Below, piece by piece: positions 44,774-56,016 of a DNA stretch of 64,000 nucleotides (within the stretch, counting starts at the first letter, position 1; each line of letters starts with the position of its first letter). The position numbers and the translations under genes were made by a program. The DNA lies in assembly GCA_964016985.1 (NCBI GenBank), contig OZ024831.1, forward strand, positions 78,098,263-78,162,262. The letters are read 5' to 3'. A model generated the notes under the pieces. The model was not told where the DNA came from. It did no database searches and saw only the letters and a list, made by a program, of their open reading frames with translations. The DNA comes from Anodontia alba (lineage: Eukaryota > Mollusca > Bivalvia > Lucinida > Lucinidae).

Positions 44774-45080
44774 TCAATCGAGGCTGATACTAGTAATTGT
44801 AATACCTATGAGAACAAAGGATGTTGGGGACAAAGAGGAGCTATTACAACTATTCTGCACAGAGATTGATGGATTATAGTTAGAAAAGATTGTATCAGAA
44901 TTGTTGGTCGAAATGCATAAGCAAGTAAATTGTTCCAGTTCATTGATAATGCATCTGTCGCAAAGGCTTGATTGTCCAGAATTGGAGAGACATACAATGG
45001 GAATTTGTGATTGAATCAATTGCAAACAAATCCACACTGGGAAAACTGAGTATTTAAAAAATTCAGTTTGCCATCGTTTT
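44774..45080 (-). pseudogene. DIRS region between RNase H and recombinase (B)
   Basis: The minus strand reads VSPILDNQAFATDALSMNWN, LLAYAFRPTILIQSFL and VVIAPLCPQHPLFS in one frame. This matches the conserved stretch after the RNase H of DIRS polyproteins (the A-x-DALS-x-x-W, AYAFPP and IAP-W-x-x-Q blocks). It is damaged at both ends. Confidence 0.6.
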
Positions 45081-45606
45081 ATCCAAGGACCATTCTGTAT
45101 TGTGAGGTTTGTCTAGTCCTGAGAGACGATTCACAAGAATGTTGACTTTCCCTGGAATGTGACAAATTCTGAGAATCACACTGTATTCCAGGCACCAATG
45201 GAAGCTTTCCCATACTTCTGTGCATAGATTGGGAGAATGTGTTCCTTCTTATTTGTTGATATTTGAGACCACTGTTGTATTGTCGGTGGATATCATAACA
45301 CAAGAGAGGTGTATATACTGTATGGCCTTTTTCAACGCAAAATGAATGGCCATTATTTCTAGAATATTGATATGGAACTGGGATTGGTATTCTGTCCAGC
45401 GACCATGAAAGGATGGACTCATAGGCTCGAGATGAGCACCCCATCCATAATGACTGGCTTCTGTAAAAGGGAATGCATTGGGATCTGGGGGATGAGGAAA
45501 AGGAATGGGGTCCATCTACCACTTCAAATGAAATCTGATCATACTTGTGAGCGAAATTTGATGTTCCAAGGGAAATATATAAGGTCTCCAAACTGACAAC
45601 AGACAC
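45081..45606 (-). pseudogene. DIRS RNase H domain (B)
   Basis: The true frame is 45249-45515: PDPNAFPFTEASHYGWGAHL, WTEYQSQFHINILEIMAIHF and ISTDNTTVVSNINK. The first catalytic Asp (usually TDAS) is Glu here (TEAS). The E of the NILE block and the D of STDN are present. A TAA at 45249-45251 likely replaced a Gln codon, and the frame continues downstream as EGTHSPNLCTEVWESFHWCL and ICHIPGKVNILVNRLS. An in-frame TAG at 45516-45518 separates it from the RT. Confidence 0.7.
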
Positions 45607-46330
45607 ATTTGGAGCGGGCCTACATGAAGTCTATGTAGCACTACTAAGTCTGCTGCAGCACTGAGTTTGCCCAAAAGAGAAGGAAAGTTTGAGCTGAAAC
45701 TTGAGTCTGAGATAGAAATTGTTTGATTGTCAAGAGTAGAGATTCCATACAATCTGGTGGTACTCTTGACTGTATTTTGTTGTCAGAAATTCCATCCCTA
45801 TAAAGGTGAATTGCTGAGCTGGTTTCAAATCTGACTTTTTTTAGATTTGGAATGAATCTTAGACTTTGTACCATTTGGGGACAGTATATTGTATGAGATA
45901 TTAGTCTGCTGCGTATAAGATCTCTTATGAGCCAATTGTCTAGGTACAGAAAAGTTGAGATGGCACAATGACGCAGATGAGCAGCGATTACATCCATCAG
46001 TTTGGTGAAAATCCACGGACAGGGATATTCTGAAAGGAGTGCAGTGAATTGGAAGACCTGATTGCCAGAGACTAAGCGAAGGTACTTCCTTGACTGTGGA
46101 TGAATATGAAAATGTAGATAAGCATCCCTCAGATCTATAGAGACAGTCCAGTTGTTGACTAGTATCAACTCACACACTAAGGAAAACTGACTCAGACTTA
46201 CCAGAACTGTAGATAGATGGGGAGTCAAATTGAACAGGATCCTGAAACCTTCTTGGACAATAGAGAGGACCCATTTGTTTTGAGGTAATTCTCCCGACTG
46301 TTCCACAAAGTGGGCCAATCTTCCTCCCAC
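45516..46330 (-). pseudogene. DIRS reverse transcriptase (B)
   Basis: Minus strand: VSIDLRDAYLHFHIHPQSRK, YLRLVSGNQVFQFTALL, STFLYLDNWLIRDL and, after a frameshift near 45730, LLGKLSAAADLVVLHRLHVG. The layout (SIDL-x-DAY, HP-SRKYLR, YLDDW) is that of DIRS RTs. The catalytic box reads YLDN, so this copy is dead as well as frameshifted. Confidence 0.75.
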
Positions 46331-47130
46331 TAGAATATTCGGACGTGGTAAGATAGGCAGTGGAAAGGGTTGCCTTTCTTTGTGGAAGACAAGGCAGGTT
46401 TAGAGGAGGGGAAATATCTCCTAGGGAAGTCTTTCTAGTATCAGACATAAAGGACTGTGACTGATTCTTAGACCCATATATTTGATAGACTTGGCCACTG
46501 CTTCCAAGAGTCTGGACAAGGCATTAACTGATATGGACTCTTGTTGCAGACATTGATAAGCTGCAGAAGAAAATAGATCAGCATAGGAATTAATAGCCCC
46601 TAGACTACAGGCTCTTTTTCCCGTACTTCCATGTTCTTAACTGGAACAGAATATTTGCCTCTGCCAGAAATGACTATTTGCGACACGTCAGCATCTACGA
46701 GGACATGTCCAATCCTGACCAATAAAAGTTTATCCGTGTCAAGTTTACTTTAGATATACTTGGTAGTATTATCTACCAATTTAGACTGAGGGATAACTGG
46801 CAATGGAGTAGAGTGAGACTCCATAAGCAGTTCAATTCCTGATACATGTTTGGAGGCAGTGTGATCTTCCGAACGTCTAGGACACACCTCTACCAGTAGT
46901 AATCTGAAGACATCATTGACAGTTCTATCAAAGGACCAGGATTCTTGTTAAGTCTGACCCTGAGTCCTCTGAAACTTGATGAACAGAATTATCAAACAGT
47001 AATTCAGTGATTACTCTGTTACCCTATCAGGCTGTACTGTAGTATGAATGCTAACAGCCTGAGGCGAGGGATGTCTGGATCTTTGATACCAACCATAGTC
47101 TTAAATAGAATCAGAAGAGAAAAAAGAAGG
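46331..47130 (-). other. Decayed region between gag and RT of DIRS B
   Basis: No readable frame of note; a short open frame at 46170-46448 is out of frame with the RT. It probably represents the gag C-terminus. Confidence 0.4.
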
Positions 47131-47133
47131 AGA

Positions 47134-47400
47134 TCAGTGTCTCCTCTTCTTATGAGAATGTTTTGACTTCCTTGACTTCCTACTTCTTTTATGTAAAGAC
47201 AAAGAAGCAGAAGAAGAGGAGGAAGATGAAGACGAAGAACTGTATCTCCTCTTCTCTTCTAATACATCTGTTAAGAGAAGTAGATCTATTAGACTTCCAA
47301 GTATTTGTAGGCGGTTCGATAACAATACTTGGGTCTGACATAGTATTGAAATCTGGCTCCAAAGGCAGTAAAAGTCTTTGATTATTCATGGAGCTCAAGT
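47134..47400 (-). pseudogene. DIRS gag-like N-terminus with Ser run and basic tail
   Basis: One frame gives MSSMNNQRLLLPLEPDF with IVIEPPTNTW. The next gives DVLEEKRRYS, a run of 11 Ser, then HKRSRKSRKSKHSHKKRRH. Ser-runs next to Arg/Lys-rich tails are typical of DIRS ORF1 (gag-like, RNA binding). The frame changes between the two parts near 47300. Confidence 0.55.
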
Positions 47401-47439
47401 TTCATTATTAACAACTGATCGCACCGAGCTCAAAGAATG

Positions 47440-47730
47440 CCTATAATTGGCTACCAGGTGCCTAATGCTTGAAGCTCGGTGACTGGTGCCTGGTGACTGG
47501 TGTTTGATGACCTGTGACTGATGAAAGTCAATTGCCTGGTGACTGGTGCCAGTGCCTGGTGCCTGGTATCTGGAGGTCAGTACTCACTGACCGGCACCCA
47601 GTGACCCGTGCCCTCTGCCTGGTGTTCTATACTCAATGACCAGTGAATGGTGACTGGTGACCGATGACTGTTGCCTGGTGAAGTTGACTGCCTGGTGACT
47701 CGTGACTGGTGGCTGGTGCCTGAAGGGCTT
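47440..47730. repeat. Leader minisatellite of DIRS B (GACTGGTGCCTGGT)
   Basis: Irregular units of GACTGGTGCCTGGT, GTGACTGGTGCC and similar. The same motif lies in the DIRS A leader (41515-41640). Downstream, both leaders share a piece near GTAAAGCCATGTGGGGTGG (47761) / AGTATAGCCATATGGGGTGG (41693). Confidence 0.75.
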
Positions 47731-48029
47731 TCGCTGTGTATGGTATGCTTTCTTAAGCAGTAAAGCCATGTGGGGTGGTGATCCCCTTGCCCTTTGTAGA
47801 AATGTCCACAGATAAATCTGAGCTGACATTCTTTTTCTTCTTCGACGAAGTTTTTATCTTGTCTTTGTCATCGTCAAGTGTCTAGTACCTTCTCCTATCT
47901 GCTAATTCCCATATAGCACCAGTCCACTTCTCAACCACCAGGCACATAGAATATCTAGAAGAAGTAGAACTAGAGATGTCAGAGGATCTGAATAGTTATG
48001 GACCCATGGCCCTTATATACATGATATAT

Positions 48030-48703
48030 CCATGTTTATACAAATTTCAGCTTTCATAGTTCCTTAGAAATCTGTTACAAAAAAATCAAGAATGGAAAAA
48101 CTTGAAAACCTACCAAGGTACCTTACTCCAAGAGTAATGGGTCCTTGGCCACTATTCTGCCACTACACCTTCCTTACCTTAGAAACAAAGCGTGGTATAA
48201 GTTTCATCGAAGTAGAACCACAAGCATAGAAGTTATTAAGCATTATGCATTTTAATTTTTTGAAAACGTACCAAAGGATATAACTCCAAGAGTTATGAAC
48301 CACTGACTCTTATTCTGGTATATACAATAATCCAGTCATTTTCCATGTTTATACGAACTTTCAGCTTTCTAGCTTTCATAGTTCCTGAGAAATCTGTTAC
48401 AAAAATTTTCAAGAATGGCAAAATTTGAAAACGAAAATCTACCAAGGGACATAACTCCAAGAGTTTTGGACCCTTGGCCCCTATTCGAGTACACACCATA
48501 CATCCTGTCATTGTCCATGTTTATACTAATTTTAAGCTATCTAGCTTTCTTAGGTTCTGAGAAATCTGTTGAAAACCTTCCAAGGGACATAACTCCATGA
48601 ATTATGGGCCCTTGGCCACCTTTCTGTCACTACACCTTCTTACAAAATGTACCGTAGAGACCAAGTGTTTTATAAGTTTCATTGAAGTAGGACCACAAAC
48701 ATA
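48030..48703. repeat. ~330-base tandem repeat (T2), first block
   Basis: Units with CAAGGGACATAACTCCAAGA, GGGCCCTTGGCC(A/C)C and GAAGTAGGACCACAAACATA. The array resumes at 50959-51480 after the nested 500-bp-unit element. Confidence 0.8.
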
Positions 48704-50958
48704 AACAAGAGGCCCATGGGTCACGACTCGCTCACCTGAGTGACTTAACCACTGCAGATATGCAGATGTTATGCAACCTTTTCCCAATCCTATCATCGCA
48801 ACCAATGAAAAGATCATCATTTGAGCAGTTCTTAGTTTTGCAGAAGAATATATGGACCTGACAGTCAATGGAGCATAATCATTTGAATAAATTATCAATC
48901 ACATTTCAACAGTAGGATCAATGCGAAATTTGGTGGAAAGTGTTTTCTGAAGAATCATGATTTTATACATGTAAACAGCACAGTGGCAGGGAAATATAAT
49001 AAATATAAACAAGATGACGGCCATCTTAGATTTCCAATCAGAACAATTTTAACTACTGTTGATCTACAAGTCACTTCGAAACTTTTAATATAAATGTATA
49101 TGGCCCATACAAATGCATGGGGAAGCAAATTTCAACACAGAACCACCATTTTAGCAATTTTGGTAGATCTCCTGTCCCCCATAATTTGTGCAAAGATTAG
49201 GGCCCAGGGCTTATTTGGTTCTGGAGAAGAAGATTTTTAAAGGTTTTTACCATACATGGGCATGGCAGCCATTTTGATCAAAGGACCATGCCCATTTTAG
49301 CAATCTTTCATTCTCTTGCCAAAGGAGGCTCCGCATGAAATTTGAGCAACGCTGGCCAAGAGGCTTCAAAGGAAAATTCATTTGAAATTATCAACATTTT
49401 TTCCATACAAATGTACGGGGCCCATACAAATGCATACAGAAGCAAACTTGACCTCGCCATAAAAAGGTCAAATGTCAATGTATGACAATTATTTTAGCAA
49501 CTTTGGTAGACTGCCCGTTCCCAATGATATTGGCAAAGATTCAGCCATAAGGCATCCTCCGTTTTGGAGAATAAGATTTTTAAATGTCTTTTCCCATACA
49601 AATGCATAGGGAAGCAAACGACCTTGCCGTCAAATGTCAATGTAAGACCATTATTTTAGCAATTTTGGTAGACCCTGTCCCCGATGATTTAAGCAAAGAT
49701 TCAGCCAAGGCATCCTTGGTTCTGGAGGAGAAGATTTTTAAAGGTTTTTACCATATATGTACATGGCGGCCATCTTGGTCAAAGAACCGCAACCATTTTA
49801 GCAATCTTTCATTCCCCCAACCTAAGGAGGCTCCATATGAAATTTGAGCAAAATTGGCCCAGAGGCTCCAGAGGAGGTCGTTTGAAATTCTGAATATTTT
49901 TCCCATAAGCAAAATTGAGCTCACCGTAAAAAGGTCAAATGTCAATGTACGACCATTGTTTTAGCAACTTTAATAGACCTCCTATTTCTGATGATATATG
50001 TAAACATTCAGCCACAAGGCATCCTCGGTTTTGTAGAAGAAGATTTTTAAAGGTTTTTCCCATACAAATGTATAGGGAAGCAAACTTGACCTTGCCGTAA
50101 AAAGGTCAAATGTCAATATACGATATTTATTTTAGCAATTTTGGTAGACCTCCCGTTCCCGAAGGCTTATGCAAAGATTCAGCCCCAAGGCATCCTGGGC
50201 TCTGGAGAAGAAGATTTTTAAAGGTTTTTACCATATATGGGCATGGCGGCCATCTTGGTCAAAGGACCGTGACCATTTTAGCAATCTTTCATTCCCCCAA
50301 CCTAAGGAGGCTCCATATGAAATTTGAGCAAAATTGGCCCAGAGGCTCCAGAGGAGAAGTCGTTTGAAATTCTGAACATTTTTCCCATACAAATGCATAA
50401 GGAAGCAAAATTGACCTTACCGTAAAAAGGTCAAATGTCAATGTACGACCATTATTTTAGCAACTTTGGTAGACCTCCTGTTTCCGATGATATATGTAAA
50501 GGTTCAGCCATAAAACATCCTCGGTTTTGGAGAACAAGATTTTTAAAGGTTTTTCCCATACAAATGCATAGGGAAGCAAACTTGACCTTGCCGTAAAAAG
50601 GTCAAATGTCAATATACGACCTTTATTTTAGCAATTTTGGTAGACCTCCCGTCCCCGATGACTTATGCAAAGATTCAGCCCCAAGCCCCAAGGCATCCTC
50701 CGTTCTGGAGAAGAAGGTTTTTAAAGGTTTTTACCATATATGGGCATGGAGGCCATCTTGGTCAATGGACCGCGACCATTTTAGCAATTTTTTGTTCCCC
50801 CAACCTAAGGAGGCTCCATATGAAATTTGAGCAAAATTTGCTCAGGGGCTTCAGAGGAGAAGTCGTTTGAAAATGTTAACGGATGGACGGACGCACAGAC
50901 GGATGGACGGACTGATGGACGGATGACGGACGAAAAGTGATCTCAGGTGAGCTAAAAA
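48704..50958. mobile_element. 500-bp-unit element, copy 2, nested in T2
   Basis: Starts AACAAGAGGCCCATGGGTCA with GCTCACCTGAG. It ends with GGACG-type simple repeat (50881-50932) and TCTCAGGTGAGCTAAAAA. Three ~490-500-base units are marked by GGAGGCTCCATATGAAATTT at about 49825, 50305 and 50809. It lies between two halves of a T2 unit (ACATAA | AAGTTAC). Confidence 0.8.
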
Positions 50959-51480
50959 GTTACTGAGCAAAATGCATTTTGATTTTTTGAAAACCTACCA
51001 AGGGACATAACTCCAAGAGTTATAGACCCTTGGCCCCTATTCCAGTACACACAATACATCTAGTCATTGTCCATGTTTATATGAACTTTCAGCTTCCTAG
51101 CTTTCATAGTTCCTGAGACATCTGTTACAAAACTTATCAAGAATGGCAAAATTTGAAAACCTATCACGGGACATAACTCCAAGAATAATGGGCCCTTGGT
51201 CACCATTATGCCATTACACTGTGCTTACCTTAGAGACCAAATGTGGTATAAGGTTCAATGAAATAGGACCACAAACATAAAAGTTATTAAGCAAAATGCA
51301 TTTTAAATTTTGAAAACCTCCAAGGGAAGTAACTCCAAGAATTATGGGCCCTTGGCTACTATTCTGCTTGTAACACCTTACTTTCCTTTGAGACCAAGTG
51401 TGGTATAAGTTTCATTGAAGTAGGACCACAAACATAAAAGTTACTCGGCAAAGTGCATTTTAATCTTGCAGTCATGGAGC
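50959..51480. repeat. T2 tandem repeat, second block
   Basis: Continuation of T2 with CAAGGGACATAACTCCAAGA at 51000 and related units near 51167 and 51330. Confidence 0.8.
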
Positions 51481-51819
51481 CACCGAATCATGGAGTCAAG
51501 GAATGACAGAATCATGGAAGGACAAGGCAAATCCTGTATAGCCCCACTTTTTCAAAGCGGGTCTATAACAATAAAGAGAGTTTGTATGATTATCCCACAA
51601 TGCTTTGAGATGACCGCAATCACCATGAATGGTCGGCATCAAAAGTCGCAAAAATGTATGACATCGGTGATGAATCAATAATATCAGAAAATGGAAAAGT
51701 GAAAAATGCAAAGAGAAAGAATCATCTGTGAAAGGAATAATAAAGGAATATAAAAAATTTCAGAAAAATAAGAAATATTTGGGAGAAAGAAATAAAATTA
51801 GAATTTTTCACCTGTTAAA

Positions 51820-52015
51820 CAAATCCTGGTTTATTTCTTTGTTCCACAGAAAGGAAACTGAACAGATGATCAAAACAGCGGGAAAGGTGACATCATACAG
51901 GTATGCCTCAAGGGACCTTCTGGATTAAGACTCAAGCCATTTTTCTGTGGAAGGTTTAATTATAGAAGAGAATAGTACATTATCCATTGGTTAATGTATT
52001 ACATAAGTCAAAATC
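51820..52015 (+). repeat. DIRS terminal module, 5' side of element B, reversed
   Basis: Complement of the 3' module: TGTTCCACAGAAAGGAAACT, CTTCTGGATTAAGACTCAAG, then TACATTATCCATTGGTTAAT and TGTATTACATAAGTCAAAAT. Confidence 0.7.
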
Positions 52016-52091
52016 ATTTAAAAATAAGTGAGCTATTGTAATTTAAAGTTTATATAATAGTGAGCTTGGGTACTGCACCTTTAATATTTAA

Positions 52092-52370
52092 CATCACGAA
52101 AACATGCCTATATAATATGGACCCCCTTAAACCCCACTTTTAAATAGTAAAACTGGGGTTTACAGGGGTATACATTATTTTTCTTATTTCTGCTCAAAAA
52201 CATAGAATATGGGTACTCGTTAGAACCACCTCAGTGAGGCAGTTCTAATGAGTACCCACAATCTATGTTTTGAGCAGAAATATGAAAATCATCAGATTTT
52301 TTTATCTGAAAATTCTCAGTTATTGGAGGTGAAATTTTCAATATATTTGAATAGGCGTGTTTTCGTAATG
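52092..52370. mobile_element. MITE with a long central palindrome, copy 2
   Basis: Same ends (CATCACGAAAACATGCCTAT and complement of ATAGGCGTGTTTTCGTAATG) and layout as 36987-37267. The central palindrome (about 52186-52281) has drifted: left arm GAACCACCTCA, right arm TGAGGCAGTTC. Confidence 0.75.
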
Positions 52371-52926
52371 CAAGATATTCAATTTTTGTACGCAGCAAAC
52401 AAAAACTGCCTGTTGACAGGAATATGCTGCTTTTGTGAGTTAGCTGACAGCATATGCAAGCAAACACATTTACAGGTATATGGCAATAAATTACAGTTTC
52501 AGATGTATTTTATTTCATTTTTGCATACTTAAATCAACTGGTTATGATGTCATAACTCACCAAAATGGCTACTTCCATGACAACATTTTCTTGATCTTTA
52601 AAGCTCTATAACTTTCTTATCTTTCAACTGATTTTCACAGATTTTTCACTCAAATGCTCAGCTTATTAGACACTTTGTTTTGATATATTTATTATCTGAT
52701 GTGCATTTTCCTTTAATTAAGAATAGTTGGTGTACAGAAGTTGCACGTTTAAAGTTTAATGGAATCCATGGAATACAACTGAATTTATTACACAGGAACA
52801 GAACTGGGTGGATGGACAAACTGTGACTGAACATACAGACATCTGGCTAGGGGGAAGCAAATACCCCACCAAAATGATTTGGTGGGGTATAATAATATTT
52901 ATGAATGTGCAAGCTTAACTCATTAA
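52371..52926. other. 3' flank of the GOLD exon, no other gene
   Basis: AT-rich; probably the 3' untranslated region and downstream flank of the gene ending at 52927. No clear second gene. Confidence 0.4.
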
Positions 52927-53145
52927 TCAGCTTGAGTTTGAAAACAGGCTGTAATTAACTTTTTTTGCTGTCATTTTGGAGTAGGTGTTGTCAAAAATAA
53001 GTGTGTACACTCCTGGCTGTTTTGCAGTTAGCTCCCCTCTTGTAGCCTCTTTGTGGGAGTCACATTTACATGGAGGTACAATGAGCTGGCCATCTTTGTA
53101 AGGAACACTCCGAGTCTGTCGATAGGTGGCACTGAACACAACATC
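52927..53145 (-). CDS. Terminal exon of a FYCO1-like gene (GOLD domain end)
   Basis: A strong 3' splice site (pyrimidine-rich TTTTCTGCTTGCAG) directly precedes GAT at 53145. The exon is in phase 0 and ends with TGA at 52927-52929. It encodes DVVFSATYRQTRSVPYKDG, LIVPPCKCDSHKEATRGEL, QPGVYTLIFDNTYSKMTAKK and VNYSLFSNSS. G-x-Y-x-L-x-FDNxxS...KKVxY is the closing strand pattern of GOLD domains. The CxSHKE..G.L spacing is closest to the C-terminus of FYCO1, an adaptor linking autophagosomes and endosomes to kinesin. Upstream exons should lie at higher coordinates, beyond the DIRS E insertion in the intron. Assignment to FYCO1 is from memory; GOLD is firmer. Confidence 0.7.
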   Translation of the reverse strand, partial: DVVFSATYRQTRSVPYKDGQLIVPPCKCDSHKEATRGELTAKQPGVYTLIFDNTYSKMTAKKVNYSLFSNSS

Positions 53146-53191
53146 CTGCAAGCAGAAAATGAGCAGCATTGTGAGAAAATGTAACGTGAAA

Positions 53192-53695
53192 ATGAAGTTT
53201 TCAAAAGTAAAACAAGCAATACTTAACCTATAGATAATGTGCTATTCTATTCTGTTTTCACACCGTCCACAGAAAAAACGACCGTTCACTTGTCTTAAAC
53301 AGTCTTAATCCAGAAGGCCCCTTAGGCAGTTACCTGTGTGACCTCACTCTTCCCGCTCTTTTGATCACCTGTCAGTTTCTTTGAAGGTACAAACCCTAAA
53401 AAGATAGAGCTAAGCGGGGAAAGGGAGGCGGGATTGTCTTATCTATAGGTTAAGTATTGCTTGTTAAAATACATTTTACTTTTAAAAACTTCATTTTAAC
53501 TGCACAACCTAAAGATAATGTGCTAAAATTTGCAGATAAGGTGGGAAGGAGCTCCCTATTCTAACACAAATTAATTAGATCCCTCCACTTCTGGATTAAG
53601 GCTCTGGAAACTCTTGGAATAAGATCATTCATGATATAAATCCTAAGAATGAGCCAATTCTAACATTAATAACATATCTTAAGGTGTTAACACTT
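53192..53695 (-). mobile_element. DIRS element E, 3' end only, inside an intron
   Basis: Terminal module with AATACTTAACCTATAGATAA at 53219-53238, the inverted partner near 53440-53465 and a third copy near 53510. It ends abruptly near 53690. It lies 46 bases upstream of the acceptor of the GOLD exon. Confidence 0.7.
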
Positions 53696-53790
53696 CTCCT
53701 GCGGCACCCGAATATATTCGGTAGCGCGTGCCAAATGTTGACTGCTGAACCCGAAAATTTTCGGTCAGTGGGAATTTCCCGGTTGCGCTC
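53690..53790. repeat. Paired CCCGAA / TTCGG palindromes after TTAA
   Basis: TTAACACTTCTCCTGCGGC is followed by CCCGAATATATTCGG (53707-53721) and CCCGAAAATTTTCGG (53750-53764). A TTAA start and palindromic subterminal repeats resemble a piggyBac-type end, but I found no matching right end. Confidence 0.3.
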
Positions 53791-55180
53791 TGACGTCATT
53801 TTTTCTAAAACGTCATGGCAGATTAAGCGGTTCCAAAACGTAAGGAATATACAAAGAATGCATAAGATATGAAATTAATTATATATCTAGCAAAACATTT
53901 TAGCAATAAGATGCATTTAAAAAAGTCAATTTTATTAAACAATGACCAGAAGCCCAGCTGAGCTAAACTTGGATGAGTGGATTTTCCGATTCGAAAAATA
54001 GATAAATTAAAACAACCCAGAAATAAACATCAAAAGAAGTGTTGACATAAATGATCGTTGGGAGAAAATAATAAAAAATATATAAATTCATTACTTTTTA
54101 TAATATTCGGGTCTTAAAATCATCAATTACTAATTTATTTTATTTATTTTGCTGATTTGCTGAGTGTCGTCTGAAAAAGCCTCACCACTTCCGGAAGTAA
54201 CCGGGAATAATTCTATGAATAAATAACTTTCACTAAATGCAAATTGAAATTTATTTGATCTTATAAACTTGTTTTTATCTTTCTTACCCTGCTATCACAG
54301 AAACAAAAGCATTTTTACATGAAAATATAACAGAAATATAGTTTAGTTTTTCATCATAATTTTCGGAAAACCCGTTTCTAAATACGTAGCCTCATTCGGG
54401 TGTGCTGTTTACCAGCGCGGAGAAGACAAAAAGTAAGTCAAAATTTAGGTGATTTGCGATGGTTTTGCTTGTGTTTTTCCATGTACAAACGTAGTGCTGT
54501 TCGAATTTCAAAGAGAGCTGCCTTTTATTTGTTTGCTGACGCAAATTCGGCACCGTTCTCCCACACTTTTGTGAAGGACACGTTTCGTCTGCACATATTG
54601 ATGCGCTTTTAGTGATCTGAACAAATATCGCCTTACACATGCCTCCGAAGTAATTTCTGTATAGTTTATTTTAAAGAAAATTTATTTTGAGTCTTTTCAC
54701 TCACGTCTTTGTTTTTCTTTTCTCTTTTTCTGGGCTTTGAATCGAATGCAAAGTTGTACCAAACTTGATGCTTTAGCTAAGGTCCAAGGCTTTCCAAAAA
54801 TGTTGCAACCGAATTATAATAAGCAATAAAGATGTCCAACACATTTGAAAGAAGCCTAGATCATAATGATTCTGTGTGTCGCTGCAATAATAACCTACGT
54901 ACCACTAAACAAAGTGCAGGAACTTGGTCCTACAATGATGTTAAAGTAAAAATAAGAGATAAAGTGACCACCCATTCATTATCCCATGACCTCTTGCTTG
55001 CAAATCAGGTGCTCTACAATTACTTAATCACCCTGAGAACACTCACAGAACAGCCAATCCAAATGATCGCCAAACTTCTTTCCCATCTATCTTTTGACAG
55101 CCAGACATTAGCAGTTATACAAATTAACATTTTCTTTATTAGCACCAGTGTGAGCGCATCAAATATTTTTTTCGGTGGCC
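53791..55180. other. Intron or intergenic, no exon recognised
   Basis: Several open frames (54392-54640, 54832-55284) lack family motifs. A SINE-like head may lie on the minus strand at about 54965-55045. Confidence 0.4.
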
Positions 55181-55184
55181 ACTA

Positions 55185-55335
55185 TATTTACCCTAAGTAT
55201 TTGGATAGACAGGTCTGCATAAACAGTGTACACCCAGATCAGACACTGCAGAATACAACATCTTATCAGAATCTCCACTCTTAGCCAGACATCCTTCAAA
55301 TTTTAGACACAACAGTTTTATTTTTACTGGATTAA
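55185..55335 (+). repeat. Dispersed repeat with PKYLDRQ...HPDQT reading
   Basis: The translation YPKYLDRQVCINSVHPDQT is a decayed form of a phrase common in marine-invertebrate repeats (KYLDRQ...SVDPDQT). It is a repeat signature, not a protein domain. Confidence 0.5.
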
Positions 55336-55390
55336 AACTTGATAATTTACATTTGCAGTAATATGGGCCCCTACTTGTATCTGAGTCTAA

Positions 55391-55414
55391 GACACACACA
55401 CACACACACACACA
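55391..55414 (+). repeat. (CA)n microsatellite
   Basis: About twelve CA units. Confidence 0.9.
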
Positions 55415-55499
55415 AATGAAATAAAAAAGAAAAAAATCTTTATCTGGATAAATCATGACATCACAGCCTATGTATCATTTACATCAGGCACAATTAATT

Positions 55500-55600
55500 T
55501 TTTAAGGATTTAATACTCGACTGAGAACTTGAACCCACAGCCTCCTGCTTGTAAAGCTGATACCCTGCTGGGCTGAGCTAACCAGGCTGATAGACCTGAC
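55500..55600 (-). repeat. tRNA-derived SINE head
   Basis: Minus strand has TGGTTAGCTCAGCCCAGCAG (A box) and GCTGTGGGTTCAAGTTCTC (B box) about 35 bases on. No full cloverleaf. Confidence 0.5.
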
Positions 55601-55869
55601 AAGCACAATAGTTGAAATAAGAAAACTTTTGTGGCCTTGCAGCTAGAATTCCAACAAAATTTTTTGAAGCGGCAGCTTTTCTTTGGGCAGGTAGGGAGAG
55701 GGCAAACAAACTAATTTTTTATTTTGGCAAAATGGACAATTTTTAGGGTAAGTATGGTAAGGAGTTAAATATGTCTGGATGGCAAATACTTAGGGTAAAT
55801 ATGATAGAAATCTGCTTGCTAAGAACTGGTACCATGGGGGTTGTCGTGTGTTGTTGGAGCTTTACCTGG

Positions 55870-56016
55870 ATTTAGAACAACATCCATGGGGCCTGGTTTG
55901 AGCCCGAGAGGTTTTCCTGCTGGCCAACACTTCAGTTGTTCTTTTTTGGAAGTGAACATGTCTGTTCCCTGACTACTCCTGGGTAGTTTCCTGTTTACTT
56001 TTGCAGTGTCTGACAT
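55870..56016 (-). CDS. Possible internal exon, unknown gene
   Basis: On the minus strand a frame between an AG acceptor (TTATGTCAG before 56016) and a good donor (CCAG|GTAAAG at about 55870) encodes QGTDMFTSKKEQLKCWPAG and KPLGLKPGPMDVVLNPG. Splice context and open frame are the only evidence. It could be an upstream exon of the GOLD gene, since orientation agrees, but the phases do not show it to be adjacent. It may also be chance. Confidence 0.25.

Larger units (their letters stand above)
43663..52015 (-). mobile_element. DIRS element B, with readable genes
   Basis: The 3' module (43663-44030), tyrosine recombinase, RNase H, RT and gag-like SR-rich region follow each other on the minus strand. 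The reversed 5' module lies at 51820-52015. A tandem repeat (T2) and a 2.25-kb element (48704-50958) sit in the leader. DIRS elements use a tyrosine recombinase in place of an integrase and have inverted ends, as here. Confidence 0.75.

Noticed and set aside
45079..45606. 175-residue open frame spanning the DIRS RNase H
   Set aside because: Out of frame; the RNase H motifs are in the frame of 45249-45515.
50110..50870. Several open frames with FSNFGRPPVP and RRRFLKVF phrases (also near 25036 and 49584)
   Set aside because: They recur in every unit of the 500-bp repeat, in different lengths and frames, and have no family match, start context or splice context.
54832..55284. 150-residue plus-strand open frame
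   Set aside because: Its second half is the PKYLDRQ repeat signature and the first half crosses a SINE-like stretch; no domain is seen.
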